Translations under genes and position numbers: made by a program
Part shown: positions 55,519-64,000 of the stretch, piece by piece
Position numbering within the stretch: position 1 is the first letter of the stretch
How the letters are laid out: each line of letters starts with the position of its first letter
Notes under the pieces: model-generated
Database searches by the model: none
What the model was told of the DNA's origin: nothing
What the model saw: the letters and a program-made list of their open reading frames with translations, nothing else
Assembly: GCF_024347675.1 (NCBI RefSeq)
Contig: NZ_AP024882.1
Span: 806,001-870,000 of the forward strand
Reading direction: 5' to 3'
Source of the DNA: Vibrio ishigakensis
GTDB taxonomy: Bacteria > Pseudomonadota > Gammaproteobacteria > Enterobacterales > Vibrionaceae
DNA length: 64,000 nt

Positions 55519-55625
55519 CAAAGAAATTAAGTCGGATTCATGAACGCGTGCCGACTCGCTTACGCTCAAACATAGCACGCGTTCATTCACCGCTTATTGC
55601 GACGCTATGTTTAAAGAGGTTAAGC
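55513..55625 (+). other. attC site 2
   Basis: The 5' box TGCTAACAAAGAAATTAAG starts at 55513 and the 3' R' box GTTAAGC ends at 55625. A perfect 12-bp inverted pair ATGAACGCGTGC (55540-55551) and GCACGCGTTCAT (55575-55586) forms the central stem. The AACGCGTG wording is typical of Vibrio attC sites. Confidence 0.8.
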
Positions 55626-56375
55626 TTGAAGTTCTATAAATACATGACATTAAATAAGAATACTCTTGATGCGTTTATCAATGAGTATTGTTGGTATAGC
55701 TCTCCGCTCAGTTTCAATGACCCATTTGATTGTGCGTTAATGAAAGGGAAGAAGTTTAAAGAGTTCTTTTTAGAAACCAAGAAAATACTATGTTTGGCGA
55801 CTGAGCATAACAATTTGCTAATGTGGTCTCACTATGCTGATTCGCATAAAGGAATTTGTATTGAGTATACGCCTTTTAGTGATGAAGAAATTGCTAGTTT
55901 AAAAGAACAAGGGATTTTCGGAGATTCTCCCAACGACAGATTGTGTATCATACAAAACGCTCGTAAAGTTGAGTATAAATCAGTTGAAGCCATAAATGAT
56001 TACCTTGATTTATTGCCGAATACTGACCAAGAACTTATGGAATTGCACGATCAAAAGCAGGCAGCTGGACAGGCTGAGGAATACTACTTAATGATAAGTA
56101 AAGCTTTGACCATAAAGCACGAATCTTGGGCGTATGAAAACGAGTATCGCATCATCCATGATGGTAATAACAGAAATACTCATCCGGGCAAAATCACCAA
56201 GATTTATATTGGCGCTAAGGCTTCTTCACAAGACAAGCGAACGCTATCGATGTTGATGAATGGTAGTATAGACCTCGTATGTATGGACTTTTCTGAATCA
56301 AAATATGCTTTAACTGAAAGAATCCTAAATCCGGAAATTGATTTTCAGGGTTTGGGCTTGAGCTTTGAAGAATAA
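55626..56375 (+). CDS. Cassette 3: DUF2971 family protein
   Basis: I place the start at TTG 55626, with AAAGAGG just upstream at the end of attC 2, giving 249 residues beginning KFYKYMTLNKNTLDAF, the usual DUF2971 opening. The frame is open back through attC 2, but that part is the recombination site, not protein. Family motifs follow: WYSSPLSFNDPFDCAL, LMWSHYADSHKGICIEY and HESWAYENEYRIIHDG. DUF2971 proteins are widespread on mobile DNA and in genomic islands; function is unknown. Confidence 0.82.
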   Translation: MKFYKYMTLNKNTLDAFINEYCWYSSPLSFNDPFDCALMKGKKFKEFFLETKKILCLATEHNNLLMWSHYADSHKGICIEYTPFSDEEIASLKEQGIFGDSPNDRLCIIQNARKVEYKSVEAINDYLDLLPNTDQELMELHDQKQAAGQAEEYYLMISKALTIKHESWAYENEYRIIHDGNNRNTHPGKITKIYIGAKASSQDKRTLSMLMNGSIDLVCMDFSESKYALTERILNPEIDFQGLGLSFEE

Positions 56376-56501
56376 ACATAACAAACTGTTTAAGAGAGAT
56401 TCGCAACGCGTGGTATTTTTACTATGCGTTGCGTTTGGTGTTTAAGGTGGTATGCGAGGATATCGGCATCGCGTTGCTCACACCTTAACAGAGCGTTACA
56501 T
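56376..56501 (+). other. attC site 3, end of the array
   Basis: ACATAACAAACTGTTTAAG opens the site right after the DUF2971 stop; GAGCGTTACAT closes it (R'-like GTTACAT at 56495-56501, a variant of GTTRRRY). TGTTTAAG pairs with CTTAACA and CGCAACGCG with CGCGTTGC. No further cassette follows. Confidence 0.72.
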
Positions 56502-56666
56502 TCCCATACATCAGATAACCCGCTATATCCTAACTTAGTAATATAGCTGACAAATTTTTGTCCAATAGTGAGTTATGAGCTCGGCAGGGTGACTGTACAC
56601 TCTGGTAGTGACTAACCAAGCCGACGTGTAAAATCGAGTGTGAGTTGCTACATATTAAGAGATCAT

Positions 56667-56696
56667 GAGAGGTTCATTTTGAGCCTCTCTATTTTT
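56667..56696 (+). terminator. Rho-independent terminator after the cassette array
   Basis: GAGAGGTTCA / TGAGCCTCTC is a 10-bp stem (one G-T pair) with a 3-nt loop and following T residues. It lies 54 nt before the next gene and would stop read-through from the cassettes. In the 165 bp before it, GCTATAT/ATATAGC (56522-56547) is a minor hairpin. Confidence 0.75.
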
Positions 56697-56749
56697 ACCT
56701 TTAAACGTGATAGTCTACGTGGCGAATTACACACTAAGGTCACTCTCTC

Positions 56750-57718
56750 ATGCTCAACTACGCCTCTATCGACGTTCCTTTTAACCTGCGCCATACCTGC
56801 TGGTTTTGTGGTGAGCCGAGCCATCAAGAGCTGACCTTTCCCATCCAAGAATCGGACTATATCACCCATATGCCCCTTGCTATTCCGGCTTGTGATGAGT
56901 GTCGTATCATAGCCAAGGGTACCGCCAATGTGATGAGAGCGCCCGAGTCCATCTATGACCTCAAGCTTCAGGTAAAGAATGCGCTAATGAAGCGCTATGC
57001 CAAGCATCTAGGCATAGGTGAAAACTGGACTAAGGAAGAGCTTGAAGAAACGACTCTAGATGGCACGGCTTTCAAGGGCTTTACCGATAGCGCTTGGGCT
57101 ATGTATGAGATAGCCAAACAGCGTGCAGACTTCAATGGCTGGGATTTGTATGTGGATGGCATGGAGCTAGATATTCTCGATGATACCTACGCCTTTGAGT
57201 TTGAGGGTAAGAAGTTTGCTAGCTTTGATTCTGCAGTAGAGTTCTTCCTTCGTGCAGAATCCCTTAACAAGTATCTGTTCGAGGGGCTGGTGGATATTCT
57301 TGGGCAGGGCCGTTTTGCTTATGCCCTTAAGATAGGTCGTTTGTACACGGGTGTGAGTCGTCGCGAAGCCAATGAGATCCTTGAAGAGATTGCCACTCAA
57401 GAAGCCGACCGTAAACAGATGCTAAGCCAAGAAAAGCTGCACAACAACCTAAAGCGAATAGATGCTGAGTCTATCTCTGAGGTTGATATCGATGGCGTAT
57501 CTGTACCTGCTGAAGCCATTGGATGGGCTATGTCGAGAAGCATTAATAACCTCGAAAAGCTCGAGCAATCCGAAGATGCTTTCTTTGAGCAACACGAACA
57601 TCTGGGCGGTGTGGGCGCCTTTCATCTGTTTAACGGACTGCAGGTATATCTGCATGCGCGCACCAATATAGATTGGGCTCTAGAGCAAGACCCAAACCAT
57701 GAATTATGGATTAAATAG
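56750..57718 (+). CDS. Conserved hypothetical protein with two CxxC pairs
   Basis: The 322-residue protein starts with a likely zinc-binding region: CWFC at residues 17-20 and CDEC at 48-51, spaced as in a zinc ribbon. The rest is soluble and helical, with a DLYVDGMELDILDDTYAFEF beta-rich stretch in the middle and a coiled-coil-like EANEILEEIATQEADRKQML. I do not recognise the family. Codon use is like the flanking chromosome, not the cassettes. Confidence 0.65.
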   Translation: MLNYASIDVPFNLRHTCWFCGEPSHQELTFPIQESDYITHMPLAIPACDECRIIAKGTANVMRAPESIYDLKLQVKNALMKRYAKHLGIGENWTKEELEETTLDGTAFKGFTDSAWAMYEIAKQRADFNGWDLYVDGMELDILDDTYAFEFEGKKFASFDSAVEFFLRAESLNKYLFEGLVDILGQGRFAYALKIGRLYTGVSRREANEILEEIATQEADRKQMLSQEKLHNNLKRIDAESISEVDIDGVSVPAEAIGWAMSRSINNLEKLEQSEDAFFEQHEHLGGVGAFHLFNGLQVYLHARTNIDWALEQDPNHELWIK

Positions 57719-57783
57719 ATTTCATCTTTTTACTATTCGTGATGCGCTATGATGGTGGCGTACTTATCTAGAAGAGATGAAAT

Positions 57784-58098
57784 ATGAAGCTAAAAGCCGA
57801 CATTGCAGTCATGGATATTCTGGGCCACATGATAGTGTGGTTCTTATTAACCATCATCACCTTTGGTATCGCCCTGCTGTTCTTCCCATACTCGTTTGCT
57901 AAGTTCGTGATCAACCGAACCTCAGTTGTGGACGAGTATGGTAACGAGCGCCGTATGACGTGTGACATCGACCTGTTCGGTAATATCGGTCACGTGGTGC
58001 TGTGGTTCTTTATCACCATATTCACTCTAGGTATCGGTTACTTCTTCTACTTCTATCGCGTGTGTAACTACGCGCTGAACAACAGCCGCGTAGACTAG
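57784..58098 (+). CDS. DUF6693-like small membrane protein with internal duplication
   Basis: The 104-residue protein is two similar halves, each with a polar start and one long hydrophobic segment: MDILGHMIVWFLLTIITFGI and IDLFGNIGHVVLWFFITIFT followed by LGIGYFFYFYRVCNYAL. This arrangement fits small DUF6693 membrane proteins. A single gene, convergent with the LacI gene. Function unknown. Confidence 0.72.
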   Translation: MKLKADIAVMDILGHMIVWFLLTIITFGIALLFFPYSFAKFVINRTSVVDEYGNERRMTCDIDLFGNIGHVVLWFFITIFTLGIGYFFYFYRVCNYALNNSRVD

Positions 58099-58100
58099 GT

Positions 58101-59102
58101 CTACGCGGAGTTTCGAACCACCATCTCACCGGCGAGGTTCTCAGTGATGGGGTTGGTGTCTTGGTTGCGAATGCGGTGCAGTAGGTCTGATACCGCTCGC
58201 TCACACAGCGCCTTGATTGGCTGCTTTACCGTTGTCAGAGAGTAGGGTGGCCAACTGGCTGAATCGATATCATCAAAGCCGGTAATGGCGATATCTTCAG
58301 GCACTCGTAATTGAGTGTGCTCCTTTAGTGCATTCATTACACCTATGGCTATCTCATCATTACCGCAAACAATTGCATCAGGCATTTGCTCATGGGTATT
58401 GATGTAATTCAGCATCTGTTGGTAGCCCGATTCCACCGTAAACTCACCGTATTCTATGGTTAGGCTCGAAAGCTCAAGCTGGTTCAGGGTTTCTTTATAG
58501 CCGGTCACACGATCTATGGCAGTGGAGGCAGACTTATCACCGGTAAAACAGGCGAAGCGCTGATGCCCTTGCTTCGCCAAATATGCGACTAAGTCGCTGG
58601 CTGCTTGTTTGTTATCGGTACAGACTGAGCTTGCGTATACATTGGGTACGTGGCGGTTGATAAAGCTGAATTCTATGCCTCGGTTTACATACTGATTGAT
58701 CAGCTTGGCATCGATATTGGCACTGGCCAAGATCACCCCGTCAACCTGATATTGGTCAATAAGAGGCAGGATATCATCCACGCCTTTTTCATCCTGATTG
58801 AACAGAACTACACGCTGATTGGCCGCGCGCAGTAACTCAAGCAATTCCAGTAATAGCTTTGAATAGAACTGGGGGTTGTGTGAGATAGGTTGAATGACTG
58901 CGATGCAGTTGGAGTGGCTTGAAATCAGCGCTCTCGCCATCTCATTAGGTACATACCCAAGCTGCTTAGCCGCTGCAAGGATCTTCTCTTTCTTCGCCGC
59001 TGAGATAGAGCCGTTCGCTGAAAACGCCCTAGAGACAGAGGCTTGGGAAACACCCGCTAGTTTGGCAACATCTACTGAGTTGGCTTTTCTTCTCTTTTCC
59101 AT
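58101..59102 (-). CDS. LacI-family transcriptional regulator
   Basis: The 333-residue protein has a LacI helix-turn-helix (SVDVAKLAGVSQASVSRAFS), hinge helix (LGYVPNEMARALIS) and periplasmic-binding-like sugar domain, including DAIVCGNDEIAIGVMNALKE and ITGFDDIDSASW. I use the ATG at 59102; a TTG one codon earlier is possible. It lies last in a catabolic operon and most likely represses it until a sugar or sugar-acid inducer binds. Confidence 0.9.
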   Translation of the reverse strand: MEKRRKANSVDVAKLAGVSQASVSRAFSANGSISAAKKEKILAAAKQLGYVPNEMARALISSHSNCIAVIQPISHNPQFYSKLLLELLELLRAANQRVVLFNQDEKGVDDILPLIDQYQVDGVILASANIDAKLINQYVNRGIEFSFINRHVPNVYASSVCTDNKQAASDLVAYLAKQGHQRFACFTGDKSASTAIDRVTGYKETLNQLELSSLTIEYGEFTVESGYQQMLNYINTHEQMPDAIVCGNDEIAIGVMNALKEHTQLRVPEDIAITGFDDIDSASWPPYSLTTVKQPIKALCERAVSDLLHRIRNQDTNPITENLAGEMVVRNSA

Positions 59103-59139
59103 CAAGTGTTTCCGTATCTTGTGCTGGTGCCATAGGTTA

Positions 59140-59889
59140 CTAAAAACTATGAACTTTTTCCGCTACTTGTTTGAACCCATTAATAATCATGGCGTGTTCT
59201 GAGCTAATCGCAAACAGACTGGTTCCTGTTTCTTGCCACCACTTGAGCTGGTCAGTATTGGCGAGGAAGGTGCCCACTGGCTTGTTGTGTACTTTTGCGC
59301 TCTCGCAGATCTTAAGGCATGCAGACATTACTGGCTCGGCGTTAGGGTCGGTTTCCCCATAGGCCACGGTTAGGTCAACGCGTCCAATAAATAGGGCTGT
59401 AATTCCCTCTACCTGTGCGATCTCATCAATGTTCTCAACACCATCGATATCTTCAATCTGAGCGATGATCAGAGGTTCTTTATTTTGCTCTAGATGTTTT
59501 GAGATGGTGCTGTTGCCAAATAGGGCAGGTCTTGTAGAGCCAGCGAAGCCTCGACCGCCGTCACCGTACCGGCTTAGCTTAACCAGTTCGCGGGCTTGCT
59601 CTGCGGTTTTGATGTGCGGAACTTGTATGCCGGTAGCGCCACTATCCAATACGCTGAGTATGGTCGAAGCATCGGCATTAGGAATGCGCACAATGCAGGG
59701 AAGGCCAGCTAATCGACAAGTGGCGATACATTGGTCCAGCTCGCGCTTACCAAAGGGAGCGTGCTCCGCATCCAGAATCACGTAGTCTAAGCCGGATAGT
59801 GCTAGAACCTCCATGATGATGGTGTCGGGGGTTTTAACAAAAGTGCCAACTAACTGTTTTTTATCTTTAATATCAGTAATAAGGGACAT
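59140..59889 (-). CDS. HpcH/HpaI-family aldolase
   Basis: The 249-residue protein, started at the ATG at 59889 (GGAGT upstream; the frame is open further upstream but runs into the next gene), has the family features VGTFVKTPDTIIMEVLALSG, YVILDAEHAPF, TGIQVPHIKTAEQARELV and metal ligands in IIAQIEDIDGVENI and ALFIGRVDLTV. These class II aldolases cleave 2-oxo-3-deoxy or 4-hydroxy-2-oxo acids to pyruvate and an aldehyde. It would be a late step after the upstream dehydrogenase. Substrate unknown. Confidence 0.87.
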   Translation of the reverse strand: MSLITDIKDKKQLVGTFVKTPDTIIMEVLALSGLDYVILDAEHAPFGKRELDQCIATCRLAGLPCIVRIPNADASTILSVLDSGATGIQVPHIKTAEQARELVKLSRYGDGGRGFAGSTRPALFGNSTISKHLEQNKEPLIIAQIEDIDGVENIDEIAQVEGITALFIGRVDLTVAYGETDPNAEPVMSACLKICESAKVHNKPVGTFLANTDQLKWWQETGTSLFAISSEHAMIINGFKQVAEKVHSF

Positions 59890-59938
59890 AGGTACTCCAA
59901 AAAAGGTAGCCACATGGGCTACCTTATACAGCGTGGAT

Positions 59939-61225
59939 TTATGCTTCTTCTGCCTTGTAACGACGAACGCGGATGTCGGCCTGCTCCTTATGACCGGCAA
60001 AGCCCTCGAGAGCACATAGACGTGAACAGTATTCACCTACGGTCAGTGATGCTGCTTCTGTTACGCGCTGATAGGTACAGGTCTTGATGAACTTGCCTAC
60101 CCATAGACCACCTGTGTACTTGGCAGCTTTGTTGGTTGGTAGGGTGTGGTTGGTGCCGATAACCTTGTCACCATAAGAAACGTTGGTCTCTTTACCTAGG
60201 AATAGCGCGCCAAAGTTAGTCATGTTATCTAGGAAGTATTTAGGATCCTTAGTCATCACCTGAACGTGCTCAAATGCTAGCTCATCAGCTACCTGAACCA
60301 TCTCTTCATAGGTATCACACACGATCACTTGGCCGTAATCTGCCCAAGATTTAGCCGCAATGTCGGCGGTAGGTAGGATAGTAAGCTGACGCTCGATCTC
60401 CTTGATGGTCTCTTCGGCAAAGGAGCGTGAGTTAGTCAGTAAAACAGACGGTGAGTTGTAGCCGTGCTCTGCTTGACCCAGTAGGTCTGCTGCTGCCAAC
60501 TCTGGATCACAGCCAATCTCATCGGCAATTACTACCGTTTCCGTTGGGCCTGCAAACAGGTCGATGCCTACGCGACCAAATAGCTGGCGCTTAGCTTCTG
60601 CCACAAACGCATTACCCGGGCCTACGATCATATCCACTGGCGCAATCGTCTCAGTGCCGATAGCCATAGCGCCGACAGCTTGAACTCCGCCCATGCAGTA
60701 GATCTCGTCAGCGCCAGCCATAGCCATAGCCGCGACTACATAGGTATTTGGTTTACCTTCGAATGGAGGCGCACAAGCGATAACGCGCTTAACGCCAGCA
60801 ACTTTAGCCGTAAGTACACTCATATGCGCTGAAGCAACAAGTGGGTACTTACCTCCTGGGATATAACAGCCAGCGCTGTTAACTGGGACGTTTTTATGAC
60901 CAAGGATAACGCCCGGTAAGGTTTCTTGCTCTACGTCTTGCAGGGATGCTTTTTGGATTTCCGCAAAGCGACGCACCTGAGTCTGTGCAAAGGCGATATC
61001 TTCTTTTTCTTGGTCGGTCAGCGCATCTACGCAAGCTTTGATCTGCTCATCTGTGAGACGGAAGTTTTCTGGGCCCCAGTTATCAAACTTCTCTGATAAT
61101 TCGCGAACCACGCTGTCACCTTCTTTTTCGATGCGACCTAGGATGGTTTCCACTGTTTGGCGAACAGACTCGTCATTGTTTTTAGCAACTTCAACGTCGA
61201 TTCCATTTTTTACGTATTCGATCAT
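59939..61225 (-). CDS. Histidinol-dehydrogenase-like enzyme (HpsN-type paralogue)
   Basis: The 428-residue protein keeps the HisD fold and metal/NAD motifs ([83 protein letters not shown]), but sits in a TRAP transporter operon with an aldolase, away from his genes. HpsN (sulfopropanediol 3-dehydrogenase) is a HisD paralogue that oxidises a CH2OH group to a carboxylate in two steps. A similar four-electron oxidation of an imported hydroxy compound is likely here. Confidence 0.82.
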   Translation of the reverse strand: MIEYVKNGIDVEVAKNNDESVRQTVETILGRIEKEGDSVVRELSEKFDNWGPENFRLTDEQIKACVDALTDQEKEDIAFAQTQVRRFAEIQKASLQDVEQETLPGVILGHKNVPVNSAGCYIPGGKYPLVASAHMSVLTAKVAGVKRVIACAPPFEGKPNTYVVAAMAMAGADEIYCMGGVQAVGAMAIGTETIAPVDMIVGPGNAFVAEAKRQLFGRVGIDLFAGPTETVVIADEIGCDPELAAADLLGQAEHGYNSPSVLLTNSRSFAEETIKEIERQLTILPTADIAAKSWADYGQVIVCDTYEEMVQVADELAFEHVQVMTKDPKYFLDNMTNFGALFLGKETNVSYGDKVIGTNHTLPTNKAAKYTGGLWVGKFIKTCTYQRVTEAASLTVGEYCSRLCALEGFAGHKEQADIRVRRYKAEEA

Positions 61226-61247
61226 TTCTAATTTCCTTTTGATAAAT

Positions 61248-63155
61248 CTACACAGATGGCGTTAGGTTTGGAGTAGTGTTGTTCGTTTTTTGGCGTCCAA
61301 TCAGGATCATTGCAACCACAGTGGCTGCGGCTGCTGCCTTGATCCAGATGACTGGACTAAAGATGGCGACCGCTGGGATGGCCCAGAGTAACCAGCTGTA
61401 TTTGTTTTGCGTGATAGGGTAAGCCGCCAATAGAGATGAGAAGGCGATTACCTGCAATATGGTGATGACCAGCATAGAGACGATGCTGATAGCCGAGCCC
61501 TCAAGCAGCAGTTCAGGGTTGAATAGAAATAGCAGTGGCAATAGATAAGCCGTTCCGCCCAGCCTTAAGGTGTAGCCGGCCACTTTGTGCCACGGGTCTT
61601 TACTGATGGCTGCTGCAACGAATACCGAGATACATACAGGTGGTGTAATTACAGATAGAGCCGCGTAGTAAAGCACGAATAGGTGTACTGTTAGTGCTTC
61701 AAAGCCTTGCTGAATAAGTGCCGGAGCAAATACTGCAGAAACCAGTACGTAAGCAGCTGAGGTTGGAAGGCCCATGCCAGCAATTAGACACACGATAGAC
61801 ATTAGGCCAGCAATCAGTAGTACATCTCCGTTAGCAAAATCTAGGATGATATTGGTGATGGTCACACCAACGCCGGTTAGGTTCACCATGGCAACGAATA
61901 CCTGCGCAGAAACCAGCAAGATACCCACAACTACAACGCCTTTACCGCCATCGATAAGTGCCGCCTTGATGCTAGATAGCATCTCACCTAGAGGTTTCTT
62001 CTGAATGACGCTACAGGCTACATAAGCACCCACGTTACCCATGATGCCAAGGCAGGCTGTCATGTTGATAGAGTAGCCGTTGATAACACCCACAATGATA
62101 CCGCCGAAGGCACATACGATAGGGGTGATACGGTGCCAAACCAGTGATTCGCGCCAGTCTGGAAGCTCATCTTCAGAGACCTTGCCAAAGTTAGACTTCT
62201 TCGAGATAAGGTGAACCGTGTTGAAGATGCCAAAGTAGAGCAAGATAGCCGGAATGAAGGCTACCGTGATGATGGTCCAGTAGTTCACACCTACAAGCTC
62301 TGCCATTACAAAGGCTGCAGTGCCCATGATAGGTGGAGCCAACTGACCACCGGTTGATGCCATTGCCTCTACCGCACCAGCAAATGGGCTCGGGTAGCGC
62401 AGACGCTTCATTAGGGGGATAGTGAAGTTACCGGTTGTCGCTACGTTCGCCACAGAGCTTCCACTGATTGAGCCAAATAGACCTGAAGCAATGGTTGCAA
62501 TCTTAGCTGCGCCGCCCACGCTAGAGCCACTGATGCGCGATGACATATCTAGGAAAGTTTGACCAGCACCTGTATGCAGAAGGAAGCTACCAAACAGGAT
62601 GAATGAAGCTAGGGTAGTGGAGGCGATATTTACCAGCATGCCCCACATGCCGCGGTCTGAAAGATAGATAACCTCGGTCAGATAAAATATATCAAAACCG
62701 CGGTGACCCATGACTCCGCTGATGTACTCGCCAAGGTAGGCATAGGCGAGAGCCAGTCCCACTAGAATAGGGAATACAGGGCTAGCGCAGCGACGGGAAA
62801 GCTCCAGTAGACCGACCAAGGCAGAGCAAGCAATCCAGACATCTACCTGCTCAGCAAACGGCAGGTCGTTCATTATGGTTTCGAAGTTAACGATAATGTA
62901 GCCAACGCCGGTCAGTACCATGCCTACGATAGCAGTATCGATAACCAAACCCAGAGGGCGCCACCGCTTCTGGTCGCCCAATGGATAGAGTAGTACCGCC
63001 AATACAGTGATCAGGGCTACGAACACCGAGCGCTGTATCAGGGTTTCAAAGGTGCCGAAGAAGGAGGTGTAGAATATGAATATCCCGATCGCCCCCCCAA
63101 CGATTGGAATGGCCATTTCGCGCAATGATTGAGGGGATTTGGTTGCAGTTTCCAT
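61248..63155 (-). CDS. TRAP transporter fused permease (DctQM type, TAXI-associated)
   Basis: The protein of about 635 residues has a small four-helix N-terminal part and a large multi-helix part with [20 protein letters not shown], the signature of TRAP large subunits of the 4TM/12TM fusion class, and [18 protein letters not shown]. It works with the TAXI binding protein encoded upstream and uses sodium to import a carboxylate or similar substrate. I use the ATG at 63155, 8 nt after AGGAGGT; the ATG at 63161 is too close to it. Confidence 0.9.
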   Translation of the reverse strand: METATKSPQSLREMAIPIVGGAIGIFIFYTSFFGTFETLIQRSVFVALITVLAVLLYPLGDQKRWRPLGLVIDTAIVGMVLTGVGYIIVNFETIMNDLPFAEQVDVWIACSALVGLLELSRRCASPVFPILVGLALAYAYLGEYISGVMGHRGFDIFYLTEVIYLSDRGMWGMLVNIASTTLASFILFGSFLLHTGAGQTFLDMSSRISGSSVGGAAKIATIASGLFGSISGSSVANVATTGNFTIPLMKRLRYPSPFAGAVEAMASTGGQLAPPIMGTAAFVMAELVGVNYWTIITVAFIPAILLYFGIFNTVHLISKKSNFGKVSEDELPDWRESLVWHRITPIVCAFGGIIVGVINGYSINMTACLGIMGNVGAYVACSVIQKKPLGEMLSSIKAALIDGGKGVVVVGILLVSAQVFVAMVNLTGVGVTITNIILDFANGDVLLIAGLMSIVCLIAGMGLPTSAAYVLVSAVFAPALIQQGFEALTVHLFVLYYAALSVITPPVCISVFVAAAISKDPWHKVAGYTLRLGGTAYLLPLLFLFNPELLLEGSAISIVSMLVITILQVIAFSSLLAAYPITQNKYSWLLWAIPAVAIFSPVIWIKAAAAATVVAMILIGRQKTNNTTPNLTPSV

Positions 63156-63182
63156 CTTCATATACCTCCTGTAACGGACCGA

Positions 63183-64000
63183 TTAACCTTCGATTAGATT
63201 TGCTGGTACTTCGTAGCCTTGCTCTTGGAAGTACTTAACTGCACCTGGGTGTAGCGGTGAAGTAGCATATTTCAGTGTCTGCTCGATTAGGTTCTCGCCT
63301 TTAACTGCAGGGAAAGCCGTTGCTTGCTCAACCTCGTCTTCCATTACTGACTTCACTATGTTGTAAGCCGTTTCTGTATCCAGTTTTGGAGATGCAGATA
63401 CACCGATCACAAAGCCCCAAGTCTTGTATGGGCCACGGTTAACCAACTTGTCTCCTGGCATATCAACGATGGCAACCTCAGGATGGTTTTCGCTGATGGC
63501 TTTCACTTCAGTGTCGTTTAGACCAATCGCAGTAAGAGGGGTAAAGGTACCGATGTCGGTCGTAAGCGCGTCGTAGCGGTTACCCACAGAGGACTTGATC
63601 ATGCCGCAGATGCGGTTGTCTTTGATGCCATTGGCTAGCTCACCGTTTGAACCTCGAACCCACTCAGGCTCAATGCTCAAGGTCTTCATGATGGCAAGAG
63701 TTGTTGCCTCTGTAGCCGAACCACGCATACCGGGACCAAGGCGGATACCAGTCAGTTCAGTTAGAGAGTTAACCTCACAGTCTTGGCGAGCAATAATGTT
63801 TTGTGGCGCTGGGTTATAGGTCCAAAGCAGTTGTGATTTGATTGGACGCTTGAAGTTGTCTTGTCCGTAGTACGCCTTGTGCAATACGTTCGAGGTGATT
63901 AGGCCGATGTCTAGTTGGTTACGGTCCATACGGCGCAGGTTATCCACGGTAGCACCGGTTTCGATTACTGATACCTTGTAGTCATCATGGTTTTGCTCAA
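63183..64000 (-). CDS. TAXI-family TRAP solute-binding protein (N-terminus outside window)
   Basis: The frame stays open to the right edge, so the N-terminus and signal peptide are missing. The visible 272 residues have TAXI features: VSVIETGATVDNLRRMDRNQ, LDIGLITSNVLHKAYYGQ, LRLGPGMRGSATEATTLA-like wording (TGIRLGPGMRGSATEATT) and GAVKYFQEQGYEVP at the end. It captures the substrate in the periplasm for the fused permease 21 nt downstream. Ligand unknown. Confidence 0.88.
   Translation of the reverse strand, partial: EQNHDDYKVSVIETGATVDNLRRMDRNQLDIGLITSNVLHKAYYGQDNFKRPIKSQLLWTYNPAPQNIIARQDCEVNSLTELTGIRLGPGMRGSATEATTLAIMKTLSIEPEWVRGSNGELANGIKDNRICGMIKSSVGNRYDALTTDIGTFTPLTAIGLNDTEVKAISENHPEVAIVDMPGDKLVNRGPYKTWGFVIGVSASPKLDTETAYNIVKSVMEDEVEQATAFPAVKGENLIEQTLKYATSPLHPGAVKYFQEQGYEVPANLIEG

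Larger units (their letters stand above)
51414..56501 (+). mobile_element. Small chromosomal integron: intI relic, attI and three gene cassettes
   Basis: The element comprises a minus-strand intI pseudogene (51414-52396), a LexA box and attI core to its right, and three plus-strand cassettes each ending in an attC-like site (54139-54240, 55513-55625, 56376-56501). Cassette genes are AT-rich compared with the flanking chromosome. The layout (intI facing away from attI and an array in one orientation) is that of a standard integron. With the integrase broken, the array should be fixed unless a second integrase acts in trans. Confidence 0.85.

Noticed and set aside
55512..55625. Apparent N-terminal extension of the DUF2971 protein by 38 residues
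   Set aside because: The extension is a translation of the attC site, including its inverted repeats; the family's usual start matches the TTG at 55626 with its own ribosome-binding site.
59890..60036. Longer start for the HpcH/HpaI aldolase
   Set aside because: The extra codons overlap the end of the HisD-like gene and lack family similarity; the ATG at 59889 has a good ribosome-binding site.
59939..61225. Annotation as biosynthetic histidinol dehydrogenase (HisD)
   Set aside because: No other his gene is near, and the gene is locked between a TRAP permease and an aldolase gene; an HpsN-like catabolic paralogue fits better.
1..64000. tRNA, rRNA, CRISPR arrays, insertion-sequence transposases, phage genes
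   Set aside because: I looked for these by eye on both strands and found none; short or divergent RNA genes could have been missed without a covariance search.

Overview
The window looks like a piece of a Vibrio (Vibrionaceae) chromosome. The strongest pointers are a luxP-luxQ pair (AI-2 quorum-sensing receptor and hybrid kinase), yeeX, yceH and YhbQ-type neighbours, a MalS-type periplasmic amylase, an intergenic palindromic repeat of a kind I recall from Vibrio genomes, and a small chromosomal integron with an integron-integrase relic. All product calls come from reading translated sequence and motifs; no database search was possible.

Layout. 1-14.2 kb is ordinary accessory/core material: the 3' end of an AzgA-type purine permease, a YHS-domain protein, cytochrome b561, a siderophore-interacting flavoprotein, a BCCT osmolyte transporter, malS, an aldo/keto reductase, a DUF6279 lipoprotein and a two-gene RND efflux pump. 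14.2-28.2 kb carries small genes and regulators: a DUF1127 gene with a short upstream reading frame, an amidohydrolase, two methyltransferases, a metallophosphoesterase lipoprotein, two LysR regulators (one divergent from an aldo/keto reductase plus a GlcG/HbpS-like gene), a TetR regulator with three tandem palindromes in front of it, a DUF1992 gene and a pentapeptide-repeat protein. 28.4-33.0 kb is an overlapping four-gene set, yceH, GIY-YIG, luxP, luxQ, followed by an amidase lipoprotein with a hexanucleotide repeat.

35.9-51.2 kb is an allantoin-utilisation locus resembling the Klebsiella hpx system. On the minus strand are a GntR/FCD regulator, an allantoin-racemase-like protein and a PuuE-type allantoinase. 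On the plus strand are an NCS1 permease and then a long operon: a polar amino-acid-type ABC importer (four genes), an RpiR regulator, an amidase, an HpxW-like Ntn hydrolase, an HpxJ-like aminotransferase, an HpxK-like allantoate amidohydrolase, a DUF5718 protein and a pair of single-domain CHR (chromate-transporter family) proteins. Two sigma-54-type promoters and two perfect GntR-type palindromes are visible, so nitrogen control plus a pathway regulator is likely. Upstream urate-oxidation genes are absent, so the substrate is probably allantoin or a later ureide.

51.4-56.5 kb is a miniature chromosomal integron: an intI pseudogene with several inactivating changes but an intact LexA box, an attI core, and three AT-rich gene cassettes, each followed by an attC-like site. 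The cassettes encode a HEPN plus nuclease-like protein, an unrecognised 417-residue protein and a DUF2971 protein. A terminator separates the array from two conserved hypothetical genes. 58.1-64.0 kb is a minus-strand catabolic operon (TAXI-TRAP binding protein, fused TRAP permease, histidinol-dehydrogenase-like enzyme, HpcH/HpaI aldolase, LacI regulator) that runs off the right edge.
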